The translations under genes and the position numbers were made by a program. The notes beneath the pieces are model-generated. The model made no database searches. It worked only from the letters and a program-made list of their open reading frames with translations, and had not been told where the DNA came from. Of a DNA stretch of 64,000 bases, positions 1 through 8,628 are shown one piece after another. Positions within the stretch are counted from its first letter, which is position 1, and each line of letters opens with the position of its first letter. The stretch comes from DASXRA01 sp963737425 (GTDB taxonomy: Bacteria; Actinomycetota; Actinomycetes; Mycobacteriales; Jatrophihabitantaceae), in assembly GCA_963737425.1 (NCBI GenBank), contig CAVTSX010000009.1, forward strand, positions 1,612,001 through 1,676,000, read 5' to 3'.

Positions 1-1
1 T

Positions 2-436
2 CTGCACCTGCTCGGAACGCTGTGGTCGCTGGTCATCTTCTACGTCGGCTTGCAGATGCCGTTCTCGATCTTCCTATACGTAGGGTTTCTGCGCGCGCTG
101 CCGCGTGACTACGAGGAGGCCGCGGCCATCGACGGCTGCTCGCCGTTGCGCGGCTTCGTCAGTGTCGTTTTCCCACTGCTGCGACCGATCACCGGCACCG
201 TCGCCATCCTCAACGCCATCTTCGTCTGGAACGACTTCCTCACCCCGCTGCTGTATCTGAGTGGCAGCCCGCATCAGACCGTCACCGTCGCGCTGTTCGG
301 ATTCGTCGGCCAGTACGTCTCCCAATGGAATCTGGTGTTTGCCGGGCTGGTGATCAGCATCGCGCCGCTCCTGCTGGCCTACTTCCTCATGCAGCGCAAC
401 ATCATCCGAGGCTTCGCCGCCGGACTGAAGGGATGA
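2..436 (+). CDS. Sugar ABC transporter permease, MalG-like (5' truncated by window edge)
   Basis: The reading frame is open from base 2, so the start lies left of the window. The visible 144 residues hold the conserved cytoplasmic EAA loop of MalG/LacG-type permeases (DYEEAAAIDGCSPLRGF near base 110), which docks the ATPase. This is followed by a hydrophobic C-terminal part with about three membrane spans. The role is inner-membrane permease of a carbohydrate importer. Its TGA stop overlaps a possible ATG of the next gene (ATGA), so it is co-transcribed with the rhamnosidase and the binding protein downstream. The exact sugar is not shown; the context suggests a rhamnose-containing oligosaccharide or glycoside. 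Confidence 0.92.
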   Translation: MHLLGTLWSLVIFYVGLQMPFSIFLYVGFLRALPRDYEEAAAIDGCSPLRGFVSVVFPLLRPITGTVAILNAIFVWNDFLTPLLYLSGSPHQTVTVALFGFVGQYVSQWNLVFAGLVISIAPLLLAYFLMQRNIIRGFAAGLKG

Positions 437-438
437 GC

Positions 439-3255
439 ATGGCTGACAACCAGCCTGCCGTGAGTCCTCGCGGAATGAGCGCCCGGCCCGCGGCGGCACG
501 TTCGGCGACGTTGTCGGCGTGGGACCTGCGCTGCGACAGACGTGTTACCCCGCTGGGTATGGGCAACCGAGTTCCGCGGCTGTCCTGGCGACTTGCGTCG
601 GACCGTCGCGGCGACCGGCCTATCGCATTTCGGGTGCGCGTCGAGCGGATGCGCTCGACCGCGCCGGCGGAACCGGCAGAGCTGGCTTGGGACACTGGCT
701 GGCGTCCTTCCGACGTCCCGTGGGTCGACTACACCGGCGCGCAACTGGAGTCTGCGGCACGGTATCGCTGGACGGTGCAACTGAAGGACGTCGACGGCGC
801 GAAGACACCTGCCGAGACATCCTGGTTCGAGACCGGCCTACTGTCGAACAGCGACTGGCGCGCTGCATGGATCGAGCATGATCCGGCCCGACGAGCACTC
901 GTGGACCCACCCGAAGAATCCGAACCCCATGGGCTCAGCACATTCCTTCCGGCACCCACGTACCTGCGCCGCACGTTCAGCACGGCATCACCTGTCGCGC
1001 GGGCCACCGCGTTCGTGACAGCGCGTGGCCTGTACCAACTGCATCTCAACGGCCAGCGCATCGGCTGCGACGAGCTCACGCCAGGCTGGACCGACTACCG
1101 CAACCGCGTCACTTACCAGGCCTACGAGGTCACCGAGTTCCTTCGCGACGGAGATAACGTGCTCGGCGCGATCCTCGCGGACGGCTGGTACTCGGGCTGC
1201 GTGGGCTTCGACCTGCGTCGCCGGGCGCTGCACTACGGCCCGCGGCCGCAACTGCTGGCCCAGCTGATCCTCGTACACGCCGACGGCACGCGATTGGTGA
1301 TCGGTACCGACGCAACATGGCTGGAGTCGACCGGTCCGTTGCGCTACGCCGATCTGCTCATCGGCGAGTTTTACGACGCACGGTTGGAACAGCCGGGTTG
1401 GTCGAGCCCCGGCTTCGACGCATCGAACTGGACGCCGGCCCGCGTTGCCGATCACGATCTGAGCACCGTCGTGGCCAGCACCGACGAACCGGTGCGCGTC
1501 ACCGAGCTGATCGCCGCGCGCGGTGTTGCCATCGCCCCGTCCGGCGCGGCCGTCATCGACTTCGGGCAGAACGTGTCCGGCCGAGTGCGGCTGGACCTGG
1601 CGGGACTGCCGAGCGGCACGCAGATCCGGATACGCCACGGCGAGATGCTCGACGACAAGGGCGAGCTGTACACCGAGAACCTTCGCAGCGCTGAGGCAAC
1701 AGACACCTTTGTCTGCGACGACGCGACGGTGCACCATGTCCGACCGGCGTTCACGGTGCACGGCTTCCAGTATGCGGAGATCACCGGTCTGCCGAGCGGA
1801 TACGCCTTCCTGCCCGATGCTGCCGTCGCCGAGGTGCTGCATTCGGACCTCGAGCCGGCTGGGGCGTTCTGGTGCTCCGACGAGGACGTAAACCGGTTGC
1901 AGAGCAACATCCGATGGGGGCTGCGCAGCAACTTCGTCAGCGTCCCCACCGACTGCCCGCAGCGGGACGAGCGGCTTGGCTGGCTCGCCGATGCGCAGGT
2001 CTTCATGCCGACCGCCACGTATAACGCCGACGTCGCGGCCTTCTTCGATCGCTGGCTGCACGATGTCGTTGAAGCCCAGAACACTGACGGGTCGTTCCCC
2101 GACGTTGCGCCGCGGTTGACCCAGGACGGCGACGGTGCACCGGCATGGGCCGACGCCGGTGTGATCATCCCGTGGCACCACTATCGGATCTACGGCGACG
2201 ATCAACTGTTGCGGCGCTGCCTGCCGGCGATGCAGCGCTTCGTCGACTTCGTGCACCGCGCGAACCCGGACCTAGTGTGGACGCGGCGCGTCGGTGCGCA
2301 CTACGGCGACTGGCTCGCGGTCGGTTCTCGAACTGATCGTGATCTGCTGGCTACGGCGTACTTTGCGCATTCCGCAGATCTCGTCGGACGCGCGTCGGCG
2401 GTCTGCGGCCAGGAGGAGCAATCGCGGAGCTATGCCGCGTTGTGCGCCGACATCAAGGTCCGCTTCGTGGAGCGGTTCGTCGCCGCCGGCGGGCGCATGG
2501 TCGGCGATTCGCAGACGGCCTACCTGCTGGCGCTGGCCTTCGACCTCGTGCCACCAGCACTGCGCGGCCCCGTCGCCGAGCAGCTTGTCGCGAATCTCGA
2601 ACGTCACGACCGCTTGCTCACGACGGGCTTCGTCGGCGTCGCGCTGCTCTGTCCGGTGCTCACGGCGATCGGTCGCTCGGATCTGGCCTACGCCCTGTTG
2701 CACGAGGACCGCTTCCCGTCGTGGGGGTATTCCGTGCGACGGGGTGCGACCACGATCTGGGAGCGGTGGAACGGGTGGACCGAGCACGACGGATTCGCTC
2801 CCGCAGCGATGAACTCGTTCAACCACTACTCACTCGGCTCAATCGGCGAGTGGCTGTTCTCCGACGTCGCCGGCATCGCTCAGGCCGCGGACTCGGTCGG
2901 ATACAACCGGCTGCTGATCCGCCCGAGGCCCGGCGGTCGGATCCGGGCGGCCCGCGCTTCCTACCTCACTCCGCGGGGCACCGTCGCCACAGCCTGGGAT
3001 CTCGACGACGCGACTCTGCAACTGTCCGTCGAGGTTCCCCCGGGCACCGACGCCCTGGTGGTCCTCCCGGTCAGTAGTGAGACGGACGTACGGCTCGACG
3101 GCACGCCGCTGCGCGCCGGCCGTGCCACTGAGTACGACCGTCAGATTGCGATTCAGGTGAGCAGCGGCCGCTACGCGCTCACGTGCCCAGCACCGCCCGG
3201 CGCAGTCCCGGCCCCTGAGCACAGCCAGTCCGAGCTCCGCGCAACCCGGCAGTAG
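439..3255 (+). CDS. Alpha-L-rhamnosidase, GH78, cytoplasmic
   Basis: A 938-residue protein with no signal peptide. The order of parts matches GH78: N-terminal beta domains, the conserved FGQNVSGRVRL segment, an (alpha/alpha)6 catalytic barrel and a C-terminal beta domain. The motif DCPQRDERLGW carries the expected general acid Glu511. TTIWERWNGW carries Glu775, equivalent to the general base of Streptomyces SaRha78A. A further family motif, NSFNHYSLG, follows. It would release L-rhamnose from imported glycosides. Two starts are possible: ATG 433 overlaps the permease stop, but ATG 439 has AAGGGA at the right distance and is preferred. The gene lies between permease and binding protein of one transporter operon, so uptake and cleavage appear coupled. 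Confidence 0.93.
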   Translation: MADNQPAVSPRGMSARPAAARSATLSAWDLRCDRRVTPLGMGNRVPRLSWRLASDRRGDRPIAFRVRVERMRSTAPAEPAELAWDTGWRPSDVPWVDYTGAQLESAARYRWTVQLKDVDGAKTPAETSWFETGLLSNSDWRAAWIEHDPARRALVDPPEESEPHGLSTFLPAPTYLRRTFSTASPVARATAFVTARGLYQLHLNGQRIGCDELTPGWTDYRNRVTYQAYEVTEFLRDGDNVLGAILADGWYSGCVGFDLRRRALHYGPRPQLLAQLILVHADGTRLVIGTDATWLESTGPLRYADLLIGEFYDARLEQPGWSSPGFDASNWTPARVADHDLSTVVASTDEPVRVTELIAARGVAIAPSGAAVIDFGQNVSGRVRLDLAGLPSGTQIRIRHGEMLDDKGELYTENLRSAEATDTFVCDDATVHHVRPAFTVHGFQYAEITGLPSGYAFLPDAAVAEVLHSDLEPAGAFWCSDEDVNRLQSNIRWGLRSNFVSVPTDCPQRDERLGWLADAQVFMPTATYNADVAAFFDRWLHDVVEAQNTDGSFPDVAPRLTQDGDGAPAWADAGVIIPWHHYRIYGDDQLLRRCLPAMQRFVDFVHRANPDLVWTRRVGAHYGDWLAVGSRTDRDLLATAYFAHSADLVGRASAVCGQEEQSRSYAALCADIKVRFVERFVAAGGRMVGDSQTAYLLALAFDLVPPALRGPVAEQLVANLERHDRLLTTGFVGVALLCPVLTAIGRSDLAYALLHEDRFPSWGYSVRRGATTIWERWNGWTEHDGFAPAAMNSFNHYSLGSIGEWLFSDVAGIAQAADSVGYNRLLIRPRPGGRIRAARASYLTPRGTVATAWDLDDATLQLSVEVPPGTDALVVLPVSSETDVRLDGTPLRAGRATEYDRQIAIQVSSGRYALTCPAPPGAVPAPEHSQSELRATRQ

Positions 3256-3307
3256 GCCGCCGCCGCGACCTACCAGGACCCAGATCCAACCGACCCTGGA
3301 GGAACTC

Positions 3308-4576
3308 ATGAGACCTCGCACCATCGCTGTCGCCGCGGCCGCAGCACTCCTCACAGCGAGTCTGGCCGCCTGCACTGGCGGCACCGGGACCGGCGGAGGC
3401 AGCGGATCGAAGAGTCTGCGCGTCGCTTCGGTCGCCACAGACCGGCCCGGAGTGGAAGCGTTGATCGCCGGATTCAAGAAACAGAACCCTGGCGTCACGA
3501 TCAGCGCGTCGTACGCCGACACCGACCAGTATCAGAGCACGCTGCGCACCCAGTTGTCGTCGGGAACAGCTCCGGACGTGTTCTTCACCTGGCCTGGGAA
3601 CGGCAACCCTGGCGCTCTGCAGGTGCTGCAGCCCAGTGGCTATCTGGAAGACCTGTCCAGCCACCCGTGGGCGGCGAGCATTCCCGCGGGTATCAAGTCC
3701 GTGACCCAGGTCGACGGCAAGACCTACATCGCTCCGTTGACATTCGTCGGCATCGGCGCCCTCTACAACCAGACGATTCTGCAAAAGGTCGGTCTCAAGC
3801 CGCCGACCACGTGGACCGAGTTGCTGTCCTTCTGCGACGCCGCAAAGAGCAAGGGCAAGGCGGCCTTCGCGCTCGGCAACCAGACCAACTGGGTCACCCA
3901 GCTGGTCAACTACGCGCTCGTCGCGACCACGGTGTACTCCACCGAACCGAACTTCGACGCGCAGCAGAAGAGCGGCCAGGCGAAGTTCCAGAGCTCCGGC
4001 TGGGCGACTGCGACGGACAAGTACCTGGAGATGAACAAACGCGGCTGCTTCCAGGCCGATCCCCTGGGCACCAGTGTGGATGCCTCGATCAGCCTGGTTA
4101 CCTCGGGCAAGGCGCTCGGCGTGATCCAAGTGACCCCTGAGCTTGCGACGCTGAAGCAGCAGTCTCCAGCCGGCACGACGTACACGCTGGCGCCAGTCCC
4201 GGCCAGCGATGACGCGTCGCAGACCAAGATGCCCGGCGCGGCAGGCGGCGCCTACGGCGTCAACGCCAAGACCAAGAAAATGGACTTGGCCAACAAGTTC
4301 ATCGACTACGCGGCGTCGGCCGAGGGTCAGAGCGCGTACTCGTCCGCGGTTGCAGCCCTACCCGCGATCCCAAGCTCGCAGACCACATCGGATCCGGTGC
4401 TGGCCACACTGGTGACCTATCAGAAGGAGGGCCGGACCGTGCCGTTCATGGACCAGCTCTGGCCCAACCCGAAGGTCCAGGCCGCGCACTTCGCAGGTAT
4501 CCAGGATCTCTTCGCCGGCAAGTCGAGCGTGCCGAGCGTCCTCGAGCAGATGCAGTCCGCCTACAACGGAAGCTGA
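3308..4576 (+). CDS. Sugar ABC transporter substrate-binding lipoprotein
   Basis: 422 residues. The first 22 form a lipoprotein signal ending in a lipobox (SLAAC), so the mature protein would be anchored by Cys22 on the outer face of the membrane. The rest looks like a cluster-1 carbohydrate-binding protein of the UgpB/MalE type, with an early ADTDQYQSTLRTQLSSG stretch and an FFTWPG motif. A strong GGAGG lies 7 bases before the ATG. It follows the rhamnosidase after 52 bp and is probably the last gene of the transporter operon, because a stable hairpin follows. The ligand is inferred from the neighbouring rhamnosidase only. Confidence 0.92.
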   Translation: MRPRTIAVAAAAALLTASLAACTGGTGTGGGSGSKSLRVASVATDRPGVEALIAGFKKQNPGVTISASYADTDQYQSTLRTQLSSGTAPDVFFTWPGNGNPGALQVLQPSGYLEDLSSHPWAASIPAGIKSVTQVDGKTYIAPLTFVGIGALYNQTILQKVGLKPPTTWTELLSFCDAAKSKGKAAFALGNQTNWVTQLVNYALVATTVYSTEPNFDAQQKSGQAKFQSSGWATATDKYLEMNKRGCFQADPLGTSVDASISLVTSGKALGVIQVTPELATLKQQSPAGTTYTLAPVPASDDASQTKMPGAAGGAYGVNAKTKKMDLANKFIDYAASAEGQSAYSSAVAALPAIPSSQTTSDPVLATLVTYQKEGRTVPFMDQLWPNPKVQAAHFAGIQDLFAGKSSVPSVLEQMQSAYNGS

Positions 4577-4588
4577 TCGAACATGCGA

Positions 4589-4613
4589 TGTGGCCCGGCG
4601 TGACCGGGCCACA
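4589..4613. terminator. Hairpin terminator after the sugar-transport operon
   Basis: A perfect 10-bp stem (TGTGGCCCGG / CCGGGCCACA) with a 5-base loop starts 13 bp after the binding-protein stop. There is no T-run, as is common for actinobacterial terminators. It may also serve the leftward small LuxR-type gene that ends at 4689. Confidence 0.75.
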
Positions 4614-4688
4614 CTGCGCCGTGGTTGGCACACTTTGGGGACTACCTCGGCGGTCGGCAATGAACCAACCGCTCGGCTAGCGTGTTGA

Positions 4689-4979
4689 TCAGGACGTCAC
4701 GGTCAGGCCGATCCGTCCATCCGCCAGCCGCTTCCAACTCAGCCCAATGCGGCGTGTTCCCACGGCCCAAACGATTGCCTGCGTGTGGTTGGCGACGCCC
4801 ACCCGGCTGCATACGGACCGGATTCGCCGTCGCAGCGTTCGCACACTGATGCCCATGTCATGCGCGACAGACTCGAATGTGTGCCCTAGAGCGAGAACGG
4901 CAAGGAGGGCTTGGTCTTCGTCGGTGAGGGCCACCTCGTCCGAGCCATGCCTCACCGGGGATCCAGTCGCCAAGGCCAA
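4689..4979 (-). CDS. Small LuxR-type helix-turn-helix regulator
   Basis: 96 residues, essentially a stand-alone GerE/LuxR DNA-binding domain. The core LTDEDQALLAVLALGHTFES, then MGISVRTLRRRIRSV, gives the four-helix HTH; no receiver or sensor domain is present. The start is TTG at 4979, chosen because a near-perfect Shine-Dalgarno GGAGGTGAT sits directly upstream. It lies leftward between the transporter operon and the second rhamnosidase, and could control either. Orphan LuxR domains of this size occur in actinobacteria, but no partner kinase is visible. The target is not known. Confidence 0.75.
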   Translation of the reverse strand: MALATGSPVRHGSDEVALTDEDQALLAVLALGHTFESVAHDMGISVRTLRRRIRSVCSRVGVANHTQAIVWAVGTRRIGLSWKRLADGRIGLTVTS

Positions 4980-5086
4980 TCACCTCCAAATCCGTGCGCC
5001 TTCGATGCGCTCAGCGCCAAGCTCGCGGCGCCCCGCGATGAGCCCAGCGGCGTCCGATCCAGTCCGATCAAGAGGCGTGGCTGGAC

Positions 5087-5229
5087 CACTTACACGTATT
5101 AGCGATCGAGTTTGTCGAAGGTCAAGGCATCCACGGCACGTTGCCGGATCCGGCCACTTCTGGCGGAGCCCTTGACGTGAGACAGCTAGTGAGAAGTAAG
5201 TTCGCGATGAGAACTAACACGTGTAAGTG
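5087..5229. repeat. Paired 16-bp inverted repeats before the secreted rhamnosidase gene
   Basis: CACTTACACGTATTAG (5087-5102) is repeated in inverted orientation as CTAACACGTGTAAGTG (5214-5229), with 15 of 16 positions matching and 111 bp between the arms. A shorter dyad lies inside the right side (TAAGTTC at 5197, GAACTAA at 5211). The block ends about 50 bp before the ATG at 5278, so it may be a looped operator for the GH78 gene. The ends of a small inserted sequence are another possibility. No protein is proposed to bind it. Confidence 0.6.
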
Positions 5230-5277
5230 CCTAGATCTTCGACCTGATGTTGCATGGATGGGCAAGGAGAAGCAGAG

Positions 5278-8200
5278 ATGAAGCTCGGCGTGCGTGTCTT
5301 TGGCCGGCGTTGGCTGTGGTGCGTAGCAGTGGTTGCGGTATCCGGAGCGACGCTCGCGTCGGTCTCCCAAGCGTCCGCCGAGGGAGCTGGCAGCCCGGCC
5401 GGACACTCCTCGCTTACGGCTAAGGCGCTTCGGGTGGACACGCTCACCGATCCGGTCGGCCTAGGTGACCCGTCGCCGAGCCTTAGTTGGGGTCTGGCGT
5501 CAGACGGAAATGGTGACACGTCGGCCGGCCTGCAGACCGCCTACGAAGTACGCGTTGCCTCCTCCGCGGCCCGGCTCAACCATCCTGATGGGTGGGACTC
5601 CGGAAAGGTCGCGTCCGGCGCCACCGGCAACATTGCCTACGGTGGCGCGCCGTTGCGCTCCCGCGAGGGTGCCGTATGGGACGTGCGCGTTTGGGACGGA
5701 CAGGGGCGCGCCAGCGCGTGGAGCGCGCCGGCGACGTTTGAGATGGGACTCCTCAGCCAGTCCGACTGGTCGGCCAAGTGGATCGTGGACCCCTCCTACA
5801 CCTACGCCACTAACGGCGTGCCCAACCCGCTGCCGATCTTCGGCAAGGCGTTCGACGTGGATCGACGGATTGCTGCAGCGCGGCTCTATGCCACCGGGCT
5901 TGGCCAGTACGCGGCAAAGCTCAACGGAGCGCCGGTGACGGACGCGGTGCTTGAGCCGGGCCAGACGTCGTACTGGGCCGAGGTCGACTATCGCACCTAC
6001 GACGTCACTGGGCTGCTCCGGCGCGGCGCCAACATGTTGGGGCTCGAGGCCGGCAGCGGTGTCTATCAGCAGGCCGACAGCACGCCGATGGGACGCTACA
6101 TGTTCCAGCCGGGAAACAATGTTGTCTTCGGAAGCCCGAAGGTGATCGCCCAACTGGAGGTCACCTACACGGACGGCTCGCGGCAGACCATCGCCACAGA
6201 TCCGTCGTGGCAGACCAGGCTCGGCCCGACGACCTTCTCCTCGTGGTGGGGCGGAGAGGACTACGACTCGCGGCGCATACCCGCCAACTGGACGGACTCG
6301 GTGCGCAACCTCGGCGGTCCGGAATGGCATGCGGCCAGGACCGCTGCCCTCAACTCTTCGACGATTCCCACTGATACCACTCCGCTGGTCGCCGACCCGC
6401 GACCGCCGGTGACGGTCGACCATGAAGCGCACTCGACAGCGATCACTCAGGTGACGCCTCCGGCGGACAATACGGCGCTCGTCGCTCCGGCCGGGCCTGG
6501 GGCAACGAATGTGAAGCTCGCCAGCGTCACGAACCTCTATCCGGGGGACACGATCAACATCGACACTGGCGCCAGCCTGGAGTCGCGCAAGGTCACGGCT
6601 GTCGGCACGGCGGCCGGTCCGGCCACAACGCTGGCAGCACCCGTCGCGGCGGGTGATACGAACATCAAGGTCGCGAGCGTGGGCAGAGCCTGCAACCCGG
6701 GCGCGTCCTGCGTCGGCACGACCAGCTTCATCGTCGGTCAGACGCTCCTGATCGATTCGGGCGCAAGTCAGGAGGCGGTCACGGTCACGGCCGTGGGCAC
6801 TCAAGGCGCGACCGGGACCGGCGTTACCGTCACACCCGCCCTGTCGGCAGCCCACGCCGGTGGCATATCGCTGCGGGATGCCGGCACCGGGGTCACAATC
6901 ACACCGGCACTCAGCGGCTCGCATGCCGACGCGACGGCGGCTGTCAGCGTGCCGGGGCCGACCTACGTGCTCGACTTCGGCGCCAACCTGTCCGGCCTGC
7001 CCAAGATCACCGGCGTCGCTCCGGCCGGAACCAAGGTGTCGATGGTCCCGTCAGAGCAAGTCAACCCCGACGGGACGGTGAACATCGGCTCGACCGGGGC
7101 GAGCCCGACCTCGCAGATCCTCTACGACTACACGTTCGCCGGCCACGGACGCGAGACGTGGCACGCGCAGTTCACCTACAGCGGCTTCCAATATCTCCAA
7201 GTCAGGGGGCTTCCCGCAAAGCCGACGCCAGACACGATCACGCTGCTGGTGACGCACGCCTCGAACCAGAAGACGGCAACCTTCCAGAGCTCCAGCTCGA
7301 TGCTGAACACGATCTACCAGATCACCCAGCGAGCGTTGGAGAACAACATGCAGTCGGTGCTCACCGACTGTCCGGATCGAGAAAAAGGCCCGTACACCGG
7401 CGACAACGTGCAGGACGTCCAAACAGATCTGACTCTGTTCGACATGCAGGCCTACGAAGGTCAGCTCGTGGCGAACATGCGGACCTCGCAGCGTCCGACT
7501 CCGATCAGCAGCCAGTTCCCCGGGCTGATTGCAAACATCGCGCCGGAGTACCACGCGGTGCCGGCCCAGATCTTCGGGGGCCATTGGTTCCTGGACGAGC
7601 CGAACTGGGGCAATGCCGTGATCTTGGTTCCGTGGGAGCTCTACCAGGTCTACGGGGACACCAAGGCCATGAGTGCCAACTACGAGGCGATGGTGAAATG
7701 GCTCGACTACGAAGCCGCCGCCAAGCAGGCCAACAACGGCAACATCCTTGGCCTGGGCGACTGGGCGGCAGCGCAGGACACTGACCCGCAGCCGATCATC
7801 GACTCCGGCTACTACCGGGGCGCCAGCACGATTGCCAAGATCGCGCAGGTGCTCGGCAAGACCAGCGACGCGGCCAAGTACTCGGCGCTCGCGACGAGCC
7901 TCGCCACCGAGTACAACACCAAGTACTTGCACACCGACAGCTCGGGCAATGCCTGGTACGCCAACAACACCGAGGCGTCGAACGCGGTGGCGCTCGATGC
8001 CAGGCTGGTGCCGGCCCAGTACCACCAGGCCGTCGTCAACAGCCTGGTGGCCGCCGTGCATGCCTTCGGCGAGCGGCTCGGCACCGGGTCGGTCGCCCTC
8101 GGCCCGCTGTTCCGAACGCTGCGCGACGCCGGCCAGGACGACCTGATCTACCAGATGGTCACCAACCCGAGCGCGCCCAGCTATGCCGCGCTGGTGAACC

Positions 8201-8628
8201 AAGGCGCCACCACGCTCTGGGAGAACCTGACCGGATCAGGCGGTTCGAAGGACCACCAGTTCCTCGGCGACGTGGCAGCATGGTTCGTCCACGACGTGAT
8301 CGGAATCGACCAGGTTGACGGAACGCGCGAGTACCGGCAACTGCTGATCCGGCCGGCCATCGTCGGCGACCTGACTCACGCGGCGGGTTCCTACACGACG
8401 CCGGCGGGCCGCGCGGCAGTGGACTGGGCCCGTACCCCGGACGGAGGAGTGGCCATGAACGTCACCGTCCCCGCGAACACCACCGCCGAAATCTGGGTTC
8501 CCACGCTCGGCCACCCGGTGACCGCTCCGCGCGGCGCGACGTTCTCACGGCTCGACACATTCGACGGTACCCAATACGCCGTGTATCACGCTGGCCCAGG
8601 CAGCTACGGATTTGCGGCGACCGGTTGA
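5278..8628 (+). CDS. Secreted alpha-L-rhamnosidase, GH78, with inserted repeat segment
   Basis: 1116 residues. The N-terminus is a Sec signal (basic start, hydrophobic core, probable cleavage after SQASA), so the enzyme acts outside the cell. GH78 order is kept, and the catalytic residues can be placed: Glu702 in DCPDREK and Glu982 in TTLWENLTG. The first motif is the DCPxREK subtype, unlike the DCPxRDE form of the enzyme at 439. Residues about 392-560 form an insert just before the DFGANLSG segment. It has two imperfect copies of a block with a GDTxNIxxASV-like core and an AVGT end, absent from the other enzyme. AAGGAGA lies 7 bp before the ATG. It may feed rhamnose or trimmed glycans to the importer upstream. 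Confidence 0.92.
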   Translation: MKLGVRVFGRRWLWCVAVVAVSGATLASVSQASAEGAGSPAGHSSLTAKALRVDTLTDPVGLGDPSPSLSWGLASDGNGDTSAGLQTAYEVRVASSAARLNHPDGWDSGKVASGATGNIAYGGAPLRSREGAVWDVRVWDGQGRASAWSAPATFEMGLLSQSDWSAKWIVDPSYTYATNGVPNPLPIFGKAFDVDRRIAAARLYATGLGQYAAKLNGAPVTDAVLEPGQTSYWAEVDYRTYDVTGLLRRGANMLGLEAGSGVYQQADSTPMGRYMFQPGNNVVFGSPKVIAQLEVTYTDGSRQTIATDPSWQTRLGPTTFSSWWGGEDYDSRRIPANWTDSVRNLGGPEWHAARTAALNSSTIPTDTTPLVADPRPPVTVDHEAHSTAITQVTPPADNTALVAPAGPGATNVKLASVTNLYPGDTINIDTGASLESRKVTAVGTAAGPATTLAAPVAAGDTNIKVASVGRACNPGASCVGTTSFIVGQTLLIDSGASQEAVTVTAVGTQGATGTGVTVTPALSAAHAGGISLRDAGTGVTITPALSGSHADATAAVSVPGPTYVLDFGANLSGLPKITGVAPAGTKVSMVPSEQVNPDGTVNIGSTGASPTSQILYDYTFAGHGRETWHAQFTYSGFQYLQVRGLPAKPTPDTITLLVTHASNQKTATFQSSSSMLNTIYQITQRALENNMQSVLTDCPDREKGPYTGDNVQDVQTDLTLFDMQAYEGQLVANMRTSQRPTPISSQFPGLIANIAPEYHAVPAQIFGGHWFLDEPNWGNAVILVPWELYQVYGDTKAMSANYEAMVKWLDYEAAAKQANNGNILGLGDWAAAQDTDPQPIIDSGYYRGASTIAKIAQVLGKTSDAAKYSALATSLATEYNTKYLHTDSSGNAWYANNTEASNAVALDARLVPAQYHQAVVNSLVAAVHAFGERLGTGSVALGPLFRTLRDAGQDDLIYQMVTNPSAPSYAALVNQGATTLWENLTGSGGSKDHQFLGDVAAWFVHDVIGIDQVDGTREYRQLLIRPAIVGDLTHAAGSYTTPAGRAAVDWARTPDGGVAMNVTVPANTTAEIWVPTLGHPVTAPRGATFSRLDTFDGTQYAVYHAGPGSYGFAATG

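Noticed and set aside
988..2256. Long open frame on the strand opposite the first rhamnosidase
   Set aside because: It mirrors a well-supported GH78 gene, has no family motif, and long antisense frames are expected in DNA of this GC content.
5500..6924. 474-codon frame opposite the secreted rhamnosidase
   Set aside because: Arg-rich, low-complexity translation without motifs; a shadow of the real gene.
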